NCBI GenBank assembly: GCA_039024435.1 | Contig: JBCCQH010000042.1 | Span: forward strand, 1 to 55,035 | Direction of reading: 5' to 3' | From: JBCCQH01 sp039024435 | GTDB lineage: Bacteria > Bacteroidota > Bacteroidia > J057 > JADKCL01 | Length of the DNA: 55,035 nt | Shown here: in pieces, positions 18,881 to 27,962 of the stretch | Position numbering within the stretch: position 1 is the stretch's first letter | How the letters are laid out: each line of letters begins with the position of its first letter | Position numbers and translations under genes: made by a program | Notes under the pieces: model-generated | Seen by the model: the letters and a program-made list of their open reading frames with translations, nothing else | Told to the model about the DNA's origin: nothing | Databases searched by the model: none

Positions 18881-19206
18881 TTTTTGACACCTGAAATTCC
18901 GAGGGGAATTGCCAAATGGTATTCATTGAGGGTATGCAAACGGCAAAAAATTGCAACAAGTCAGCGTGTGGTTGACGGAATTTAAGCGATATACTCCAAA
19001 ACATAGCGAAAATGGAAAACGAAACCCACCGGTGTCGCGGATGGCCAGTGCCGTGATGGCAAGTTTGGCGGGGTTTGCCCCCGAATCAAACGGCTGAACG
19101 TGACGAAATCTTTTCAAAATGGGATTCTGTACCCCTCTGATAATGTGCGAACTGACGCCATTCGGGCAAACTACACTCTCTGATTTTTAGCGAAAAAGAT
19201 AGGCTT

Positions 19207-21153
19207 ATGACCCAGGAAACCAAGATTCAATTTCTCCAATACATGAAACCGGCACTGGAAAGCGGTGCGTTCCGGGTGACCGTCACGCAGGAATTTGCCA
19301 GCGGAAAAGGGGGCGGATTGTCTCCCCAACAAGAACTGACTTTCTACGTACAGGGGCACCGCTTTCAAGTCCCTCCGGCGGAGATCCACGCCGTCTATCC
19401 CCCCAATGGGGCATTCAACACCAAAACCGCAGTCCTGCCCCACCTTTCGCTGCGCAACGCTACTTTTCCCTGGGAAAGGTCGGCGGTCGGGGGGGACGAC
19501 AAAGACCCCTGGGTCGCGCTGCTGCTCTTCGAGGAACAAGAGATGACCGAGGAAAAAGTGGTCCGGCGCGTCATCCCGGTACAGGAATTCGTCCCCCCCA
19601 TCGCGCTGGAAGTGGGACAAAAGCCCAAAGATCCGGTCACCATCATCGAGGTCAAGCGCGATCTGTTGCGGCAGGTCATGCCCGAAATGCCGGAGCTGAA
19701 AATGCTGACCCACGTGCGCCGGCGCACCAGCACCAAGGATGGTAAGTCAACCCCTGGGCTTGAAGTGGCCACCGTGCTCGGCAACCGCCTCCCCGCCCCG
19801 GGAAAAAGCGCCCACGTCTTTCTCGTTTCCCTCGAAAACCGCTACCAGGCGGACGGCAAGTTTGACTTCGGATCCCGCAGTACGGTACAATTGATCGTCC
19901 TCCACGAATGGAGCTTCACCAACGACAAAAACCAGGGCAAGGAATTTGAGCAACTCAGCCAAGAACTCGCGCTCGGCACGCTTGCGCTGCCCCGCCCGGA
20001 TTCCCACGAACGGGCCGCGGCTTTTTTGCGCCGGGGCTACGTTCCCCTGAAGCACCACTTCCGCAACGGTGAGCGCAGCTACTCCTGGTACCACAGCCCC
20101 TGGTCGCCCCTCAAGGACGCCTCCGAACTGCATCCGCTCACCGAACTGCCCGCCTACGGCGACCACCTCTTGCAGTACTATGCCGATATCGGGATGCTGG
20201 ACGTCTCCTACGCCGCCGCTTTTGAGTTGGGGAGATCGCTGGCCCTGGAGGACCAGGTATTTGCCCGCGATCTGGCCCAGTGGAAAAACGCCTACAATGT
20301 CCGCCTCTTCGCCGAGCAAAATGTCCGCGAAGCCCAGGACGCGGTTGCCTTCGCGGAAAACAATGCCGCCCAGGCCCTCTCCTCGGACCGGGGGGCAAAA
20401 ATCACGGGCTGGCTCAAAGAACTCTACCATTTTGCCGAGCTACCCTTCAATTATCTGGTCCCCGACGAGCGCCTGCTCCCCGACGAGAGCATCCGCTTCT
20501 TGCGCATCGATCAATCCTGGATGTACTGCCTCATGGCGGGGGCATTTTCCCTCGGTCCGCGCCTGCGGGACCGGAACGACGATGAAGATTCGCCCCGCAA
20601 AGCTTTTGCCACCCTCATCGAATCCCTCCACCCTACCGTGATCACCGGCTTCCTGCTCCGCTCGGAAATTGTCGACGACTACCCCGATCTCCAGATCAGC
20701 GCCTACCCCGAGGTGTACGCCGACGAAAACGCCCTTCCGGATAGTGCCAAACCCCTGGACGTTCACGCCATCGAGCGGATCGGGCCGGGCATCTTGCTCG
20801 CCCTGTTCGAAGGCGAGGTCCGGACCACAGAACTTTATCTCAAGCCGGAAGGCCTGCACTTCGGGTTTGATCCGGTGAACAACGCGGACGAACAACTCAT
20901 CGGGTTGGAAAAAAGCCTGCTGGGCACGCTCCACAACGTGGAAATGGGCCTGCCCTTCCGTTCCCCGGAAAAGCGGGTGCTCAACCTCACTTCCGCCGAC
21001 AAAACCGGGATCGCCGACCAAATGGCGGCCGTGCTCAGTCTCAGTACGGATCCCGAACCCAAGACTGACGCTGAACCATTTACCTCCGCCGACTTTGGGC
21101 TGTACATGGCCGACGGTTCAAGCAAAGCCCGCTTCCTCACCCCAACCAAATGA
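19207..21153 (+). CDS. Large conserved-looking protein, first gene of the cluster
   Basis: A 648-residue soluble protein without signal peptide or membrane segment. The N-terminal half is beta-rich (LTFYVQGHRFQVPPAEIHAVYPP near residues 45-65; PWVALLLFEEQEM near 101-113). The middle has a striking conserved-looking stretch, AFLRRGYVPLKHHFRNGE (about 272-289) followed by SWYHSPWSPL. I have a faint memory of similar FLRRGYVPL proteins in other bacteria, without known function. A helical part (370-420) follows. The stop overlaps the next start (ATGA), so the two are translationally coupled and probably partners. The role in the particle is unknown; a structural or assembly role in the extra module is my inference. 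Confidence 0.6.
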   Translation: MTQETKIQFLQYMKPALESGAFRVTVTQEFASGKGGGLSPQQELTFYVQGHRFQVPPAEIHAVYPPNGAFNTKTAVLPHLSLRNATFPWERSAVGGDDKDPWVALLLFEEQEMTEEKVVRRVIPVQEFVPPIALEVGQKPKDPVTIIEVKRDLLRQVMPEMPELKMLTHVRRRTSTKDGKSTPGLEVATVLGNRLPAPGKSAHVFLVSLENRYQADGKFDFGSRSTVQLIVLHEWSFTNDKNQGKEFEQLSQELALGTLALPRPDSHERAAAFLRRGYVPLKHHFRNGERSYSWYHSPWSPLKDASELHPLTELPAYGDHLLQYYADIGMLDVSYAAAFELGRSLALEDQVFARDLAQWKNAYNVRLFAEQNVREAQDAVAFAENNAAQALSSDRGAKITGWLKELYHFAELPFNYLVPDERLLPDESIRFLRIDQSWMYCLMAGAFSLGPRLRDRNDDEDSPRKAFATLIESLHPTVITGFLLRSEIVDDYPDLQISAYPEVYADENALPDSAKPLDVHAIERIGPGILLALFEGEVRTTELYLKPEGLHFGFDPVNNADEQLIGLEKSLLGTLHNVEMGLPFRSPEKRVLNLTSADKTGIADQMAAVLSLSTDPEPKTDAEPFTSADFGLYMADGSSKARFLTPTK

Positions 21154-24100
21154 CAATGAAAAACTATTTGCTGGTGCCGATCCAGATCGACGCCTTTTGC
21201 CTGGACAATGGAGAAATTCCGGTGGTCGACCGCACGGGAGATTACGCCGCGCTGCCCTACTGGGATCCGATCACGTTCCAGGAATTCAATACCGATACGC
21301 CCAACCTGAGCGAGTCGGTCATCCCCGAGCCCTTTTACAATACGAGCATGCGCCTGAGCCGGGGGGTCCACCTCCACTGGGCCCTCCCCGATGCCCTGAC
21401 CGAGGGGTCACAAGACCTGAACTTCCCCAACGTACCGAACCGCTGGCTGATCGCGCGCTACCGCTGGTCCGCGCCGCACCAGTGGCGAGCGGAGGGCCAA
21501 TGGGTCGTAGAAAGCGACTACTTAGCACCACTCGGGGTGGACCGCAGCGCACAAAGCGTCGCCGTCCCGGTGAGCACGCCCGGGCAGACCGGGGATCGGG
21601 GGCAACCCTACCGCTACCTGGGCCGGAACATGCCGCTGAGCGCCTGGCGTCCCAGTTTTTCTGAGGCCGAGTACCTGCCCCAACTCAATGCCACCGGCTA
21701 CGGCGATCCGACCTTTGCCGCTTTTTACCCAAACTGCTTCAGCGTGTTTGGATTTCACGACCGCTTGCGGGGAGGCACTTCTTCGGCGGCTCCACTGGCC
21801 GAACAGTTGCCGGAAATCCGCTACGAAGTGATCGGCTGGTATGCGGACGAAGCGCAGGATGAACTCACCCGCTTCGTGCAGGACCGGCCAGGAGATCCCG
21901 ATCTCAAAGATCGCATTGAGCGCCAGTTTGGCTGGCAATGGGAGGGCGAATCGGTGCCCCAAGGGCTCATCTGCGTGGGCAGTCTCTGCTTTTCGCCCCA
22001 GGAAAATGCGCTCAATGAGCGCCCCACTCCGCAGGTCAGCGTCACCGTCGCCAATACCGGAACCGAAGCCTTGTCCGCTGCCCTGGCCCGGCAACTCCAC
22101 GCCGATGACCCCGCAACCCCGGCGGCCGACATCGAAAACCAACTGGAAGCCCTGCAACTCGCGGTGCGCCTGGACCAGAAAAAACTCGATACCATGGCCC
22201 GCCTCCGGGAGATGCGCCACGAAAACGCCTTTTTACCGGTCAATGGGGGAGAAGTGTGGAGCATCCGCAAGGAAAATGCCGCCACCACCACCGACGAGGA
22301 AACCAAGCGCACCCAGGAAGTCAAGATCGCCGACCTGCCCCCGGCCATCGAACGGCAACTCCACCAGCTCAACGAACTCCAGAAGAAGTATGACCGCCGG
22401 GGGCGCGAAATCGATGCCCTCCGCCAGCAGCTATTTGCCGACTGGTACAAGTACATGGGCTGCATGTACCCCCGCGATCACGTGGTCCACGACTATCCCG
22501 AAGCCGACCTGGTAAAGCACTTCATCGAGCAGAAATCGCTGGCTCCGCTGCGGGAGCGGCTTCAGGCGGTCGGAGAGCTGCGGGAACCGAGCCGCAATGC
22601 GGAGGAAGACATCACCGGCCTCGAAGCCACTCCGGAAAGCCACCCGGAATCCCTGGCGGCCCAAATCGCCAGGGCGGTCAACCAATTGCTGCGCGACCTG
22701 GACGTCGCGGAAAAATCTTTGAACGCGGAGCGCCGCACCCAAGCTCGCTTCTTGCTCGAAACGACCCCGGCTTCCCGGTTTTGGGTGCCGCAGGATCCCG
22801 TGGTCCTGGTCGAAGGCGAGGCGGTGACCTCCAGTACCCGCTACGGCGCCGATTCCGAGTGGCAATGCCAGCTCTTCTCCTCCAACACGAATGCACCTTA
22901 CGGAAGCGGCTTGGATTTTTCCCCCCTGTTCGCGGCGGTCGGGGAAATATTTGCCGGGGACGAGACCCCGGAAAACTACCAGAATCCAGGAGATCTCCCC
23001 CCCAAAATCTGGCAGCACCAACCCTGGAACCCCTTCCTGCTCGAGTGGCGGATTGAGTTCATGCCCACACGCCTCCACAGCAACCAGGAGCCGGAACGGC
23101 CCTACTACGATCCGCGCTTCATCACCCAGAACTACGAAATGCCCCGCTCGGGCGCCGACTTGGCCCTGAAGCCGGGCAAAGGAGCGGTCCAACTGCGCAA
23201 CCGCAACCGCTATACCGGGACGAGCTTGCTCACACCGCAAGCCGCTCCGCTGCTGCAGCGGGCCATCGAGCACGAGCTGATCGAGCGACTGGCCTTGTTT
23301 ACCGAAGCCGATGAAATCGGGCGGGCGGATCCCGAAGCGTACCCCGAAAAGGGCCCGGTCCACAACCTCATTCGTGCCTACCGTACGCTCAAGTCGACAT
23401 TTGTCCTTTCTCAAACCTTCGACGGGTTGCAAGACGCCCTGCGGATGCAGAAAAGCACCGCGGAACTGGAGGTGGAGGATCCGCTGGGATTCCGAACCTA
23501 CCGGGAATTTTCCAATCGGGAAGTGGCCGGGGCCTTGGGCTCGGCGGTACGGACTGCTCCCCAACCGCTGAACGCCTTTCACCCGATCCGCACGGGCTGT
23601 TGCAAGGTGCTCGATCTGCGGCTGGTGGATTCCTTCGGGCGGATTCTGGATCTGGAATGGGACGGCATCACCACCACTTCCCGGATGGAGGTGCCGGGCA
23701 ATCCCAACCTGGTCCATCTACCGCCCCGGCTCAATCAGGCGGCCCGCCTGCGCTTCCGCTGGCTCAGTCACCAGCAAAACACCGATGAATCCAATGCCCA
23801 CCAGACGAGTTCGCCGGTATGTGGCTGGCTGCTTCCGAATCGCCTCGACCGCAGCCTCGCTTTTTACGATGCCCAAGGGGCCGCCCTGGGCTACTTCCAG
23901 GGGCAAGAATGGTGGCCGGCCATCGACAGCAACCGCAATTTGACGATTGAGCAGATCCCCAATCCGCACCTGCGGCGGATTGCGAAATTCATCCAGCGGA
24001 GCATTGATGAGGTGGAAGAGCAGCAGGACCGCGCCCCGGATTCGGTCGCGGATTTCATCCACGACTTCAACGGGACCTTGTTCGATGCCCTGGAAAATAT

Positions 24101-25106
24101 CCACCCAGAAAATCCGGTGGGGGCGGACCATCCCGCGATGCTGGTAGGGCGCCCAGTCGCGGTGGTGCGCGCCCTGCTCAATCTGGAACTGAGCGGCCCT
24201 CCGGCGATCAACCAAAGCTGGAACACCTTTCGGGATGACATTCGGCGCAACCACCGCACGACCGATGCCTTTACCCGGGTCAAGTTCCCGGTGCGGGTCG
24301 GCGAGTATGGGCGGATCAATGACGGCCTGGTGGGCTACTGGCTGGAAGACCAAAGCCTGGCTGGAGAAATCTCTTTTCGGGGAAATGAAAACGCAAAGTT
24401 TTTCTCCACCCGCAGCGATTACGTCGACACCGACAACATCGATACGGTGCAGGGGGACGACCCGATCAATTTTTACCAAAGCATCGACGACGCTCCCCAG
24501 ACGATGACCCTGCTGGTGGACGTCCGGGGCAAAGTCCACGCCTCGGTGGGCATTCTCCCGAACAAAGGCATCGACCTGCCTCCCACCTATTGGGAAGCGG
24601 CTCTCCGCAACATCGAAGTGACCTTTTTGCAAGCGCCGCTGCTCACCCCACAAGGAAAGCTCGACCTCACCCTGAGGGAACACACTGGCTACGCCTGGTC
24701 CTGGGTGGAGCGCAAGGCGGACACCCCTGATCAATGGGACGAACTCTTCTCGGAAAACCGAATCGAAAAGTCAGACTTCGTGGCGGCCTGGCGGACCGAA
24801 ACCGGATCCGACAATGGAGCGGAACTCTGGGACTACCTCCTGGCCCCCGAAAGTGCGGAGGGTGCGGGCTGGCTGCAACCGGTGGACGACGACGAAGACC
24901 AGCAATTCGACCCCGGCCGGGCAAAAATCGTCGCCGACCAACTGCGGGGCCGGGCGACCCTGGGCGAGGCATTTGCCCAACGGGAAGAAACCGTGGAAAG
25001 CATCTTTGACCGCTATTCAGTGGGCATCGACCCGGTAGAAACGGAGGCCATTTTCCAAGGCGAAACGGAAATCCGCGAAGGCTGGCTCAAACTGCGGCGT
25101 GTATAA
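21150..25106 (+). CDS. Very large cytoplasmic-type protein of unknown function (1318 aa)
   Basis: This 1318-residue protein begins MTMKNYLLVPIQIDAF; its start overlaps the previous stop by 4 bases. Near the N-terminus GVHLHWALPDALTEG (about 71-85) and FPNVPNRWLIARYRW (about 93-107) look like conserved cores. Residues about 325-440 are a long helical, probably coiled-coil, region (LENQLEALQLAVRLDQKKLD, then ERQLHQLNELQKKYDRRGRE). The C-terminal half is mixed alpha/beta and acidic. There is no signal peptide, no membrane segment and no enzyme motif I can name. Its size and coupling to the 648-aa gene suggest a two-protein complex. It may be a large structural or loading factor of the particle, but this is inferred from position only. 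Confidence 0.6.
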   Translation: MTMKNYLLVPIQIDAFCLDNGEIPVVDRTGDYAALPYWDPITFQEFNTDTPNLSESVIPEPFYNTSMRLSRGVHLHWALPDALTEGSQDLNFPNVPNRWLIARYRWSAPHQWRAEGQWVVESDYLAPLGVDRSAQSVAVPVSTPGQTGDRGQPYRYLGRNMPLSAWRPSFSEAEYLPQLNATGYGDPTFAAFYPNCFSVFGFHDRLRGGTSSAAPLAEQLPEIRYEVIGWYADEAQDELTRFVQDRPGDPDLKDRIERQFGWQWEGESVPQGLICVGSLCFSPQENALNERPTPQVSVTVANTGTEALSAALARQLHADDPATPAADIENQLEALQLAVRLDQKKLDTMARLREMRHENAFLPVNGGEVWSIRKENAATTTDEETKRTQEVKIADLPPAIERQLHQLNELQKKYDRRGREIDALRQQLFADWYKYMGCMYPRDHVVHDYPEADLVKHFIEQKSLAPLRERLQAVGELREPSRNAEEDITGLEATPESHPESLAAQIARAVNQLLRDLDVAEKSLNAERRTQARFLLETTPASRFWVPQDPVVLVEGEAVTSSTRYGADSEWQCQLFSSNTNAPYGSGLDFSPLFAAVGEIFAGDETPENYQNPGDLPPKIWQHQPWNPFLLEWRIEFMPTRLHSNQEPERPYYDPRFITQNYEMPRSGADLALKPGKGAVQLRNRNRYTGTSLLTPQAAPLLQRAIEHELIERLALFTEADEIGRADPEAYPEKGPVHNLIRAYRTLKSTFVLSQTFDGLQDALRMQKSTAELEVEDPLGFRTYREFSNREVAGALGSAVRTAPQPLNAFHPIRTGCCKVLDLRLVDSFGRILDLEWDGITTTSRMEVPGNPNLVHLPPRLNQAARLRFRWLSHQQNTDESNAHQTSSPVCGWLLPNRLDRSLAFYDAQGAALGYFQGQEWWPAIDSNRNLTIEQIPNPHLRRIAKFIQRSIDEVEEQQDRAPDSVADFIHDFNGTLFDALENIHPENPVGADHPAMLVGRPVAVVRALLNLELSGPPAINQSWNTFRDDIRRNHRTTDAFTRVKFPVRVGEYGRINDGLVGYWLEDQSLAGEISFRGNENAKFFSTRSDYVDTDNIDTVQGDDPINFYQSIDDAPQTMTLLVDVRGKVHASVGILPNKGIDLPPTYWEAALRNIEVTFLQAPLLTPQGKLDLTLREHTGYAWSWVERKADTPDQWDELFSENRIEKSDFVAAWRTETGSDNGAELWDYLLAPESAEGAGWLQPVDDDEDQQFDPGRAKIVADQLRGRATLGEAFAQREETVESIFDRYSVGIDPVETEAIFQGETEIREGWLKLRRV

Positions 25107-25124
25107 CCCCCCAACTCAATTTTC

Positions 25125-27944
25125 ATGGAAAACGAAAATAAAAACGGCATCTCAAAATACCTGGCCTTGATGTTCGGCAATATGGAGCTGAACCTGAGCC
25201 GGGGCACCCTGCCCACTACGGAATCCCGCAACACCATGGTCGTGTTCCGGGGCAAGGGCGGCGAACCGCTTACCCTCAACGAAGAACTCCTGGCCAGCTT
25301 TTCCGAAGAAATGGCCTCCCTCATGCGGGGCTGGAGCCTGGACCTTGACAGCCTGTTTTTCAACATCCATCAGCCCAAGGAAAACGGTTCCGAATCCGAA
25401 ACCACTTACGTGGCGGGAACTTCCCTGGGCCTCAAAATCGACCTGGCGAAGCTCCCCATGGCGGGCAAGTCCCTGGCCAAAAACCGCAGCCTGGAACTGG
25501 AAGAGTTAAAAATCATCTTCAGCACCGGTGAATTGCCCCCCGAAGAAGTCATCGGCATCCGCAACATCACCCCCTCCGGGGTGACCCGGGTGCCCCCCCA
25601 CATCGCCAAAGGAATCTGCATCGTGGGGAAGATCGCCTTCCTCGGCAATACCTTGGAATTTGCGATTGGGGCGGACCAATCCACCATGGACCAGCAAGGA
25701 CCGCCGCCACCCACCGGAAACGACTCCCCCCCTCCCCAAGGATCGGGCAAGCAGAACCCGTCCGACCCAAAGCCCTCGGAACTCACCGGGCCCGGCATGA
25801 CCAAGTGGTTCAAGATCAACCGCGCTTTCGGCAAGATCAAAATCAAGCGGATCGGAATCCGGGTCTGGGACCAACAGCTCTTCCTGCCCATCGATGCGGA
25901 AATGCAGATGGGACCGGTGAAACTCGCGCTGATGGGACTGGCCATCGGGACGTCGCTCACCGAGTTCAAGCCCAAGTTCAGCCTGGACGGCCTCGCCATC
26001 AGCTACAACAAGGGCAAGCTGGGCATCAACGGGATGTTCTACCGCAGCCTCGGCGCGGACGGGCTACCGGAATTCAACGGCCTGGCCACGATCACCATGC
26101 CCAAGTTTACTCTTTCCGCCCTCGGCGGCTACAAAAAGGTCAACGGCAAACCGAGTTTATTCCTTTTTGCAGTCCTGAGCTTGAATACGGGCGTGGGCCC
26201 GAGCTTTCTTTCGATCAAGGGCATCGCCATCGGGTTTGGGATCCACCGCCGAATCGTGTTTCCGACGGTGGACCAGGTCAAGAACTTCCCCTTTGTGCGG
26301 GCGGCGGTCGATCCCGCTTACTTTTCCCGGAATCCACTGCAGGTGATGGAGAGTTTCCGCCGCACGATTCCGCCGGCGGTGGGCAACTATTTCTTCGCCA
26401 TCGGGCTGAAATTCAGCTCGTTCAAGATTTTGGATTCCTTTGCCTTGCTGGTGGTCAGCCTCGGGCACAATCCCCGAAAAAACAAAATGGGGGTGACCCG
26501 GCTGGATCTGCTCGGGGTCAGTCGCCTGTCAGTGCCCCCGAAAAGCAAAAAGCCGATCGCGGTGGCGGAATTGGCGTTGATCGCGACCTACGATTTCGTC
26601 GAGCGCTCCCTCAAAGTGGACGCAGTGCTCACGGATGCTTCCTACCTCCTGGCGAAAAAGTGCAAGCTCTTCGGCGGCTTCTCTTTCTATTCCTGGTTTG
26701 ATGGGCCACACAAGGGCGAATTTGTGCTTTCGCTTGGGGGCTACCATCCCCAGTTCAAGCCCCCGCCGCACTACCCTACGGTGCCCCGGATCGGATTTCA
26801 TTGGCAGCTTTCGAAGGTCCTTTCCCTCAAGGGCGAGGCTTACTTCGCCCTGCTCCCCAATATGATCATGGCCGGGGTCCACCTCAAGGCGCTCTTCCAG
26901 GTGGAACGGTACGCCACCATCCGATCATTTACCATCGGAGGGCGGATCAAAGCTTCCTTCGCGGCGGGAATCGACCTGATGTTTGGCTGGAAGCCCTTTT
27001 TCTACGAAGCCAAGGCCTACCTGCGCATCGCGATTGAAGTCTTCTTCATGGCCCGCTTCAAGCTTGGCTTTTTGAAGATCAAAATCTGCATCCGCTTCAA
27101 AATCGAAATGGGCGCGGAACTCTTCATCAAAGGGCCCAAGTTTTCGGGTTACGCCAGGGTGGAACTCGCCTTCATCAAGGTGCGGATCAATTTCGGTGAC
27201 GACCAGGAACCGAGTCCACTGCCCATCCCCTGGGAGGACTTTGTGGAGACATTTTTGCCCACCAAAGGGCAAGATCCGCTCACCATCGGGGTGGAGCGTG
27301 GCCTGATCAAGGAAGTGAGCGAGACGGAGGTCATCGTGGACCCCCGCTCCGTGGTCCTGAACGTGAGCACGACCCTGCCCGCCCGCACCGCCGACGGCAT
27401 CGCCGGCGGTGACTACCAGTCCCGCTTTGGCATCGCCCCGATGGGCCTGAAAGAAGTCGAGACTTCGCACCTGAAGGTGGAGATCCACAAAGCCGGGGAA
27501 GAGGAGGACAACATCATCGGGCGATTTGACCGGGAAGCGGTCACAAAGAAAGCACCCGCTGCCCTCTGGGGCCACAAGCTGGTGCCCCAACTGAACGACG
27601 AAGCGGCCATGATCGACAATCTGCTCCTGGGCCTCACGGTGCGTCCCGGGACCCCCGATGTCCCGGACCAGACCTCAGAAATCAATGTCGCGGAGTTTGC
27701 CTATGACGAATACCTCGCCCCGGAACGCATCCACTGGACGCGCGAGGCGAGCGGCTACCAATCCACCACCCCGGACGACGGCGATTACGCCCACCTCCGG
27801 GCCAGCGAAGGCGTGGCGGACCAGCGCGGGAGCCTGCTCACCGCCCTGGGCATCAAATCGCCCCAGATCGACCTGCAGCAAACCTTTACTGAGCCGGAAC
27901 GCGTCTTTGTCGTGCCTCCGGCCCACCTCACCCCCATTGTTTAA
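25125..27944 (+). CDS. DUF6603-like protein (939 aa)
   Basis: Residues about 1-190 are a mixed domain (KYLALMFGNMELNLSRGTL). A Pro/Ser/Gly linker follows (about 192-225), then a long region of repeated beta-hairpin phrases such as LDGLAISYNKGKLGINGMF (about 286-304), FTLSALGGYKKVNGKPSLF, and SFLSIKGIAIGFGIHRRI. These phrases are characteristic of DUF6603, a large beta-rich family of unknown function. Further amphipathic strands (FKLGFLKIKICIRFKIEMGA, near 645-664) resemble outer-membrane or lipid-facing sheets, yet no signal peptide exists. A separate C-terminal domain (about 715-939) follows. The gap to the previous gene is 18 bases. The role may involve a membrane-facing part of the particle; this is inference. 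Confidence 0.65.
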   Translation: MENENKNGISKYLALMFGNMELNLSRGTLPTTESRNTMVVFRGKGGEPLTLNEELLASFSEEMASLMRGWSLDLDSLFFNIHQPKENGSESETTYVAGTSLGLKIDLAKLPMAGKSLAKNRSLELEELKIIFSTGELPPEEVIGIRNITPSGVTRVPPHIAKGICIVGKIAFLGNTLEFAIGADQSTMDQQGPPPPTGNDSPPPQGSGKQNPSDPKPSELTGPGMTKWFKINRAFGKIKIKRIGIRVWDQQLFLPIDAEMQMGPVKLALMGLAIGTSLTEFKPKFSLDGLAISYNKGKLGINGMFYRSLGADGLPEFNGLATITMPKFTLSALGGYKKVNGKPSLFLFAVLSLNTGVGPSFLSIKGIAIGFGIHRRIVFPTVDQVKNFPFVRAAVDPAYFSRNPLQVMESFRRTIPPAVGNYFFAIGLKFSSFKILDSFALLVVSLGHNPRKNKMGVTRLDLLGVSRLSVPPKSKKPIAVAELALIATYDFVERSLKVDAVLTDASYLLAKKCKLFGGFSFYSWFDGPHKGEFVLSLGGYHPQFKPPPHYPTVPRIGFHWQLSKVLSLKGEAYFALLPNMIMAGVHLKALFQVERYATIRSFTIGGRIKASFAAGIDLMFGWKPFFYEAKAYLRIAIEVFFMARFKLGFLKIKICIRFKIEMGAELFIKGPKFSGYARVELAFIKVRINFGDDQEPSPLPIPWEDFVETFLPTKGQDPLTIGVERGLIKEVSETEVIVDPRSVVLNVSTTLPARTADGIAGGDYQSRFGIAPMGLKEVETSHLKVEIHKAGEEEDNIIGRFDREAVTKKAPAALWGHKLVPQLNDEAAMIDNLLLGLTVRPGTPDVPDQTSEINVAEFAYDEYLAPERIHWTREASGYQSTTPDDGDYAHLRASEGVADQRGSLLTALGIKSPQIDLQQTFTEPERVFVVPPAHLTPIV

Positions 27945-27962
27945 GCAAAAAATTCACACACC

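Larger units (their letters stand above)
18587..19206. promoter_or_regulatory. AT-rich control region ahead of the contractile-tail cluster
   Basis: No gene is supported in these 620 bases; short frames on both strands have no recognisable content. A possible Bacteroidota promoter is at 18714-18743 and the palindrome gtgtacac at 18873-18880. A small hairpin, aattcc-gagg-ggaatt, lies at about 18895-18910. The composition is clearly lower in GC than the flanking genes. Confidence 0.5.

Noticed and set aside
18768..19117. Small minus-strand frames in the gap before the cluster as a transposase remnant
   Set aside because: No transposase motif or terminal inverted repeats could be found.
22431..23717. 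A 428-residue minus-strand open frame opposite the 1318-aa gene (and similar ones opposite thrB, gpV and the Kelch gene)
   Set aside because: Long antisense frames are common in GC-rich coding DNA; they have no start context, no domain and conflict with tightly packed plus-strand genes.
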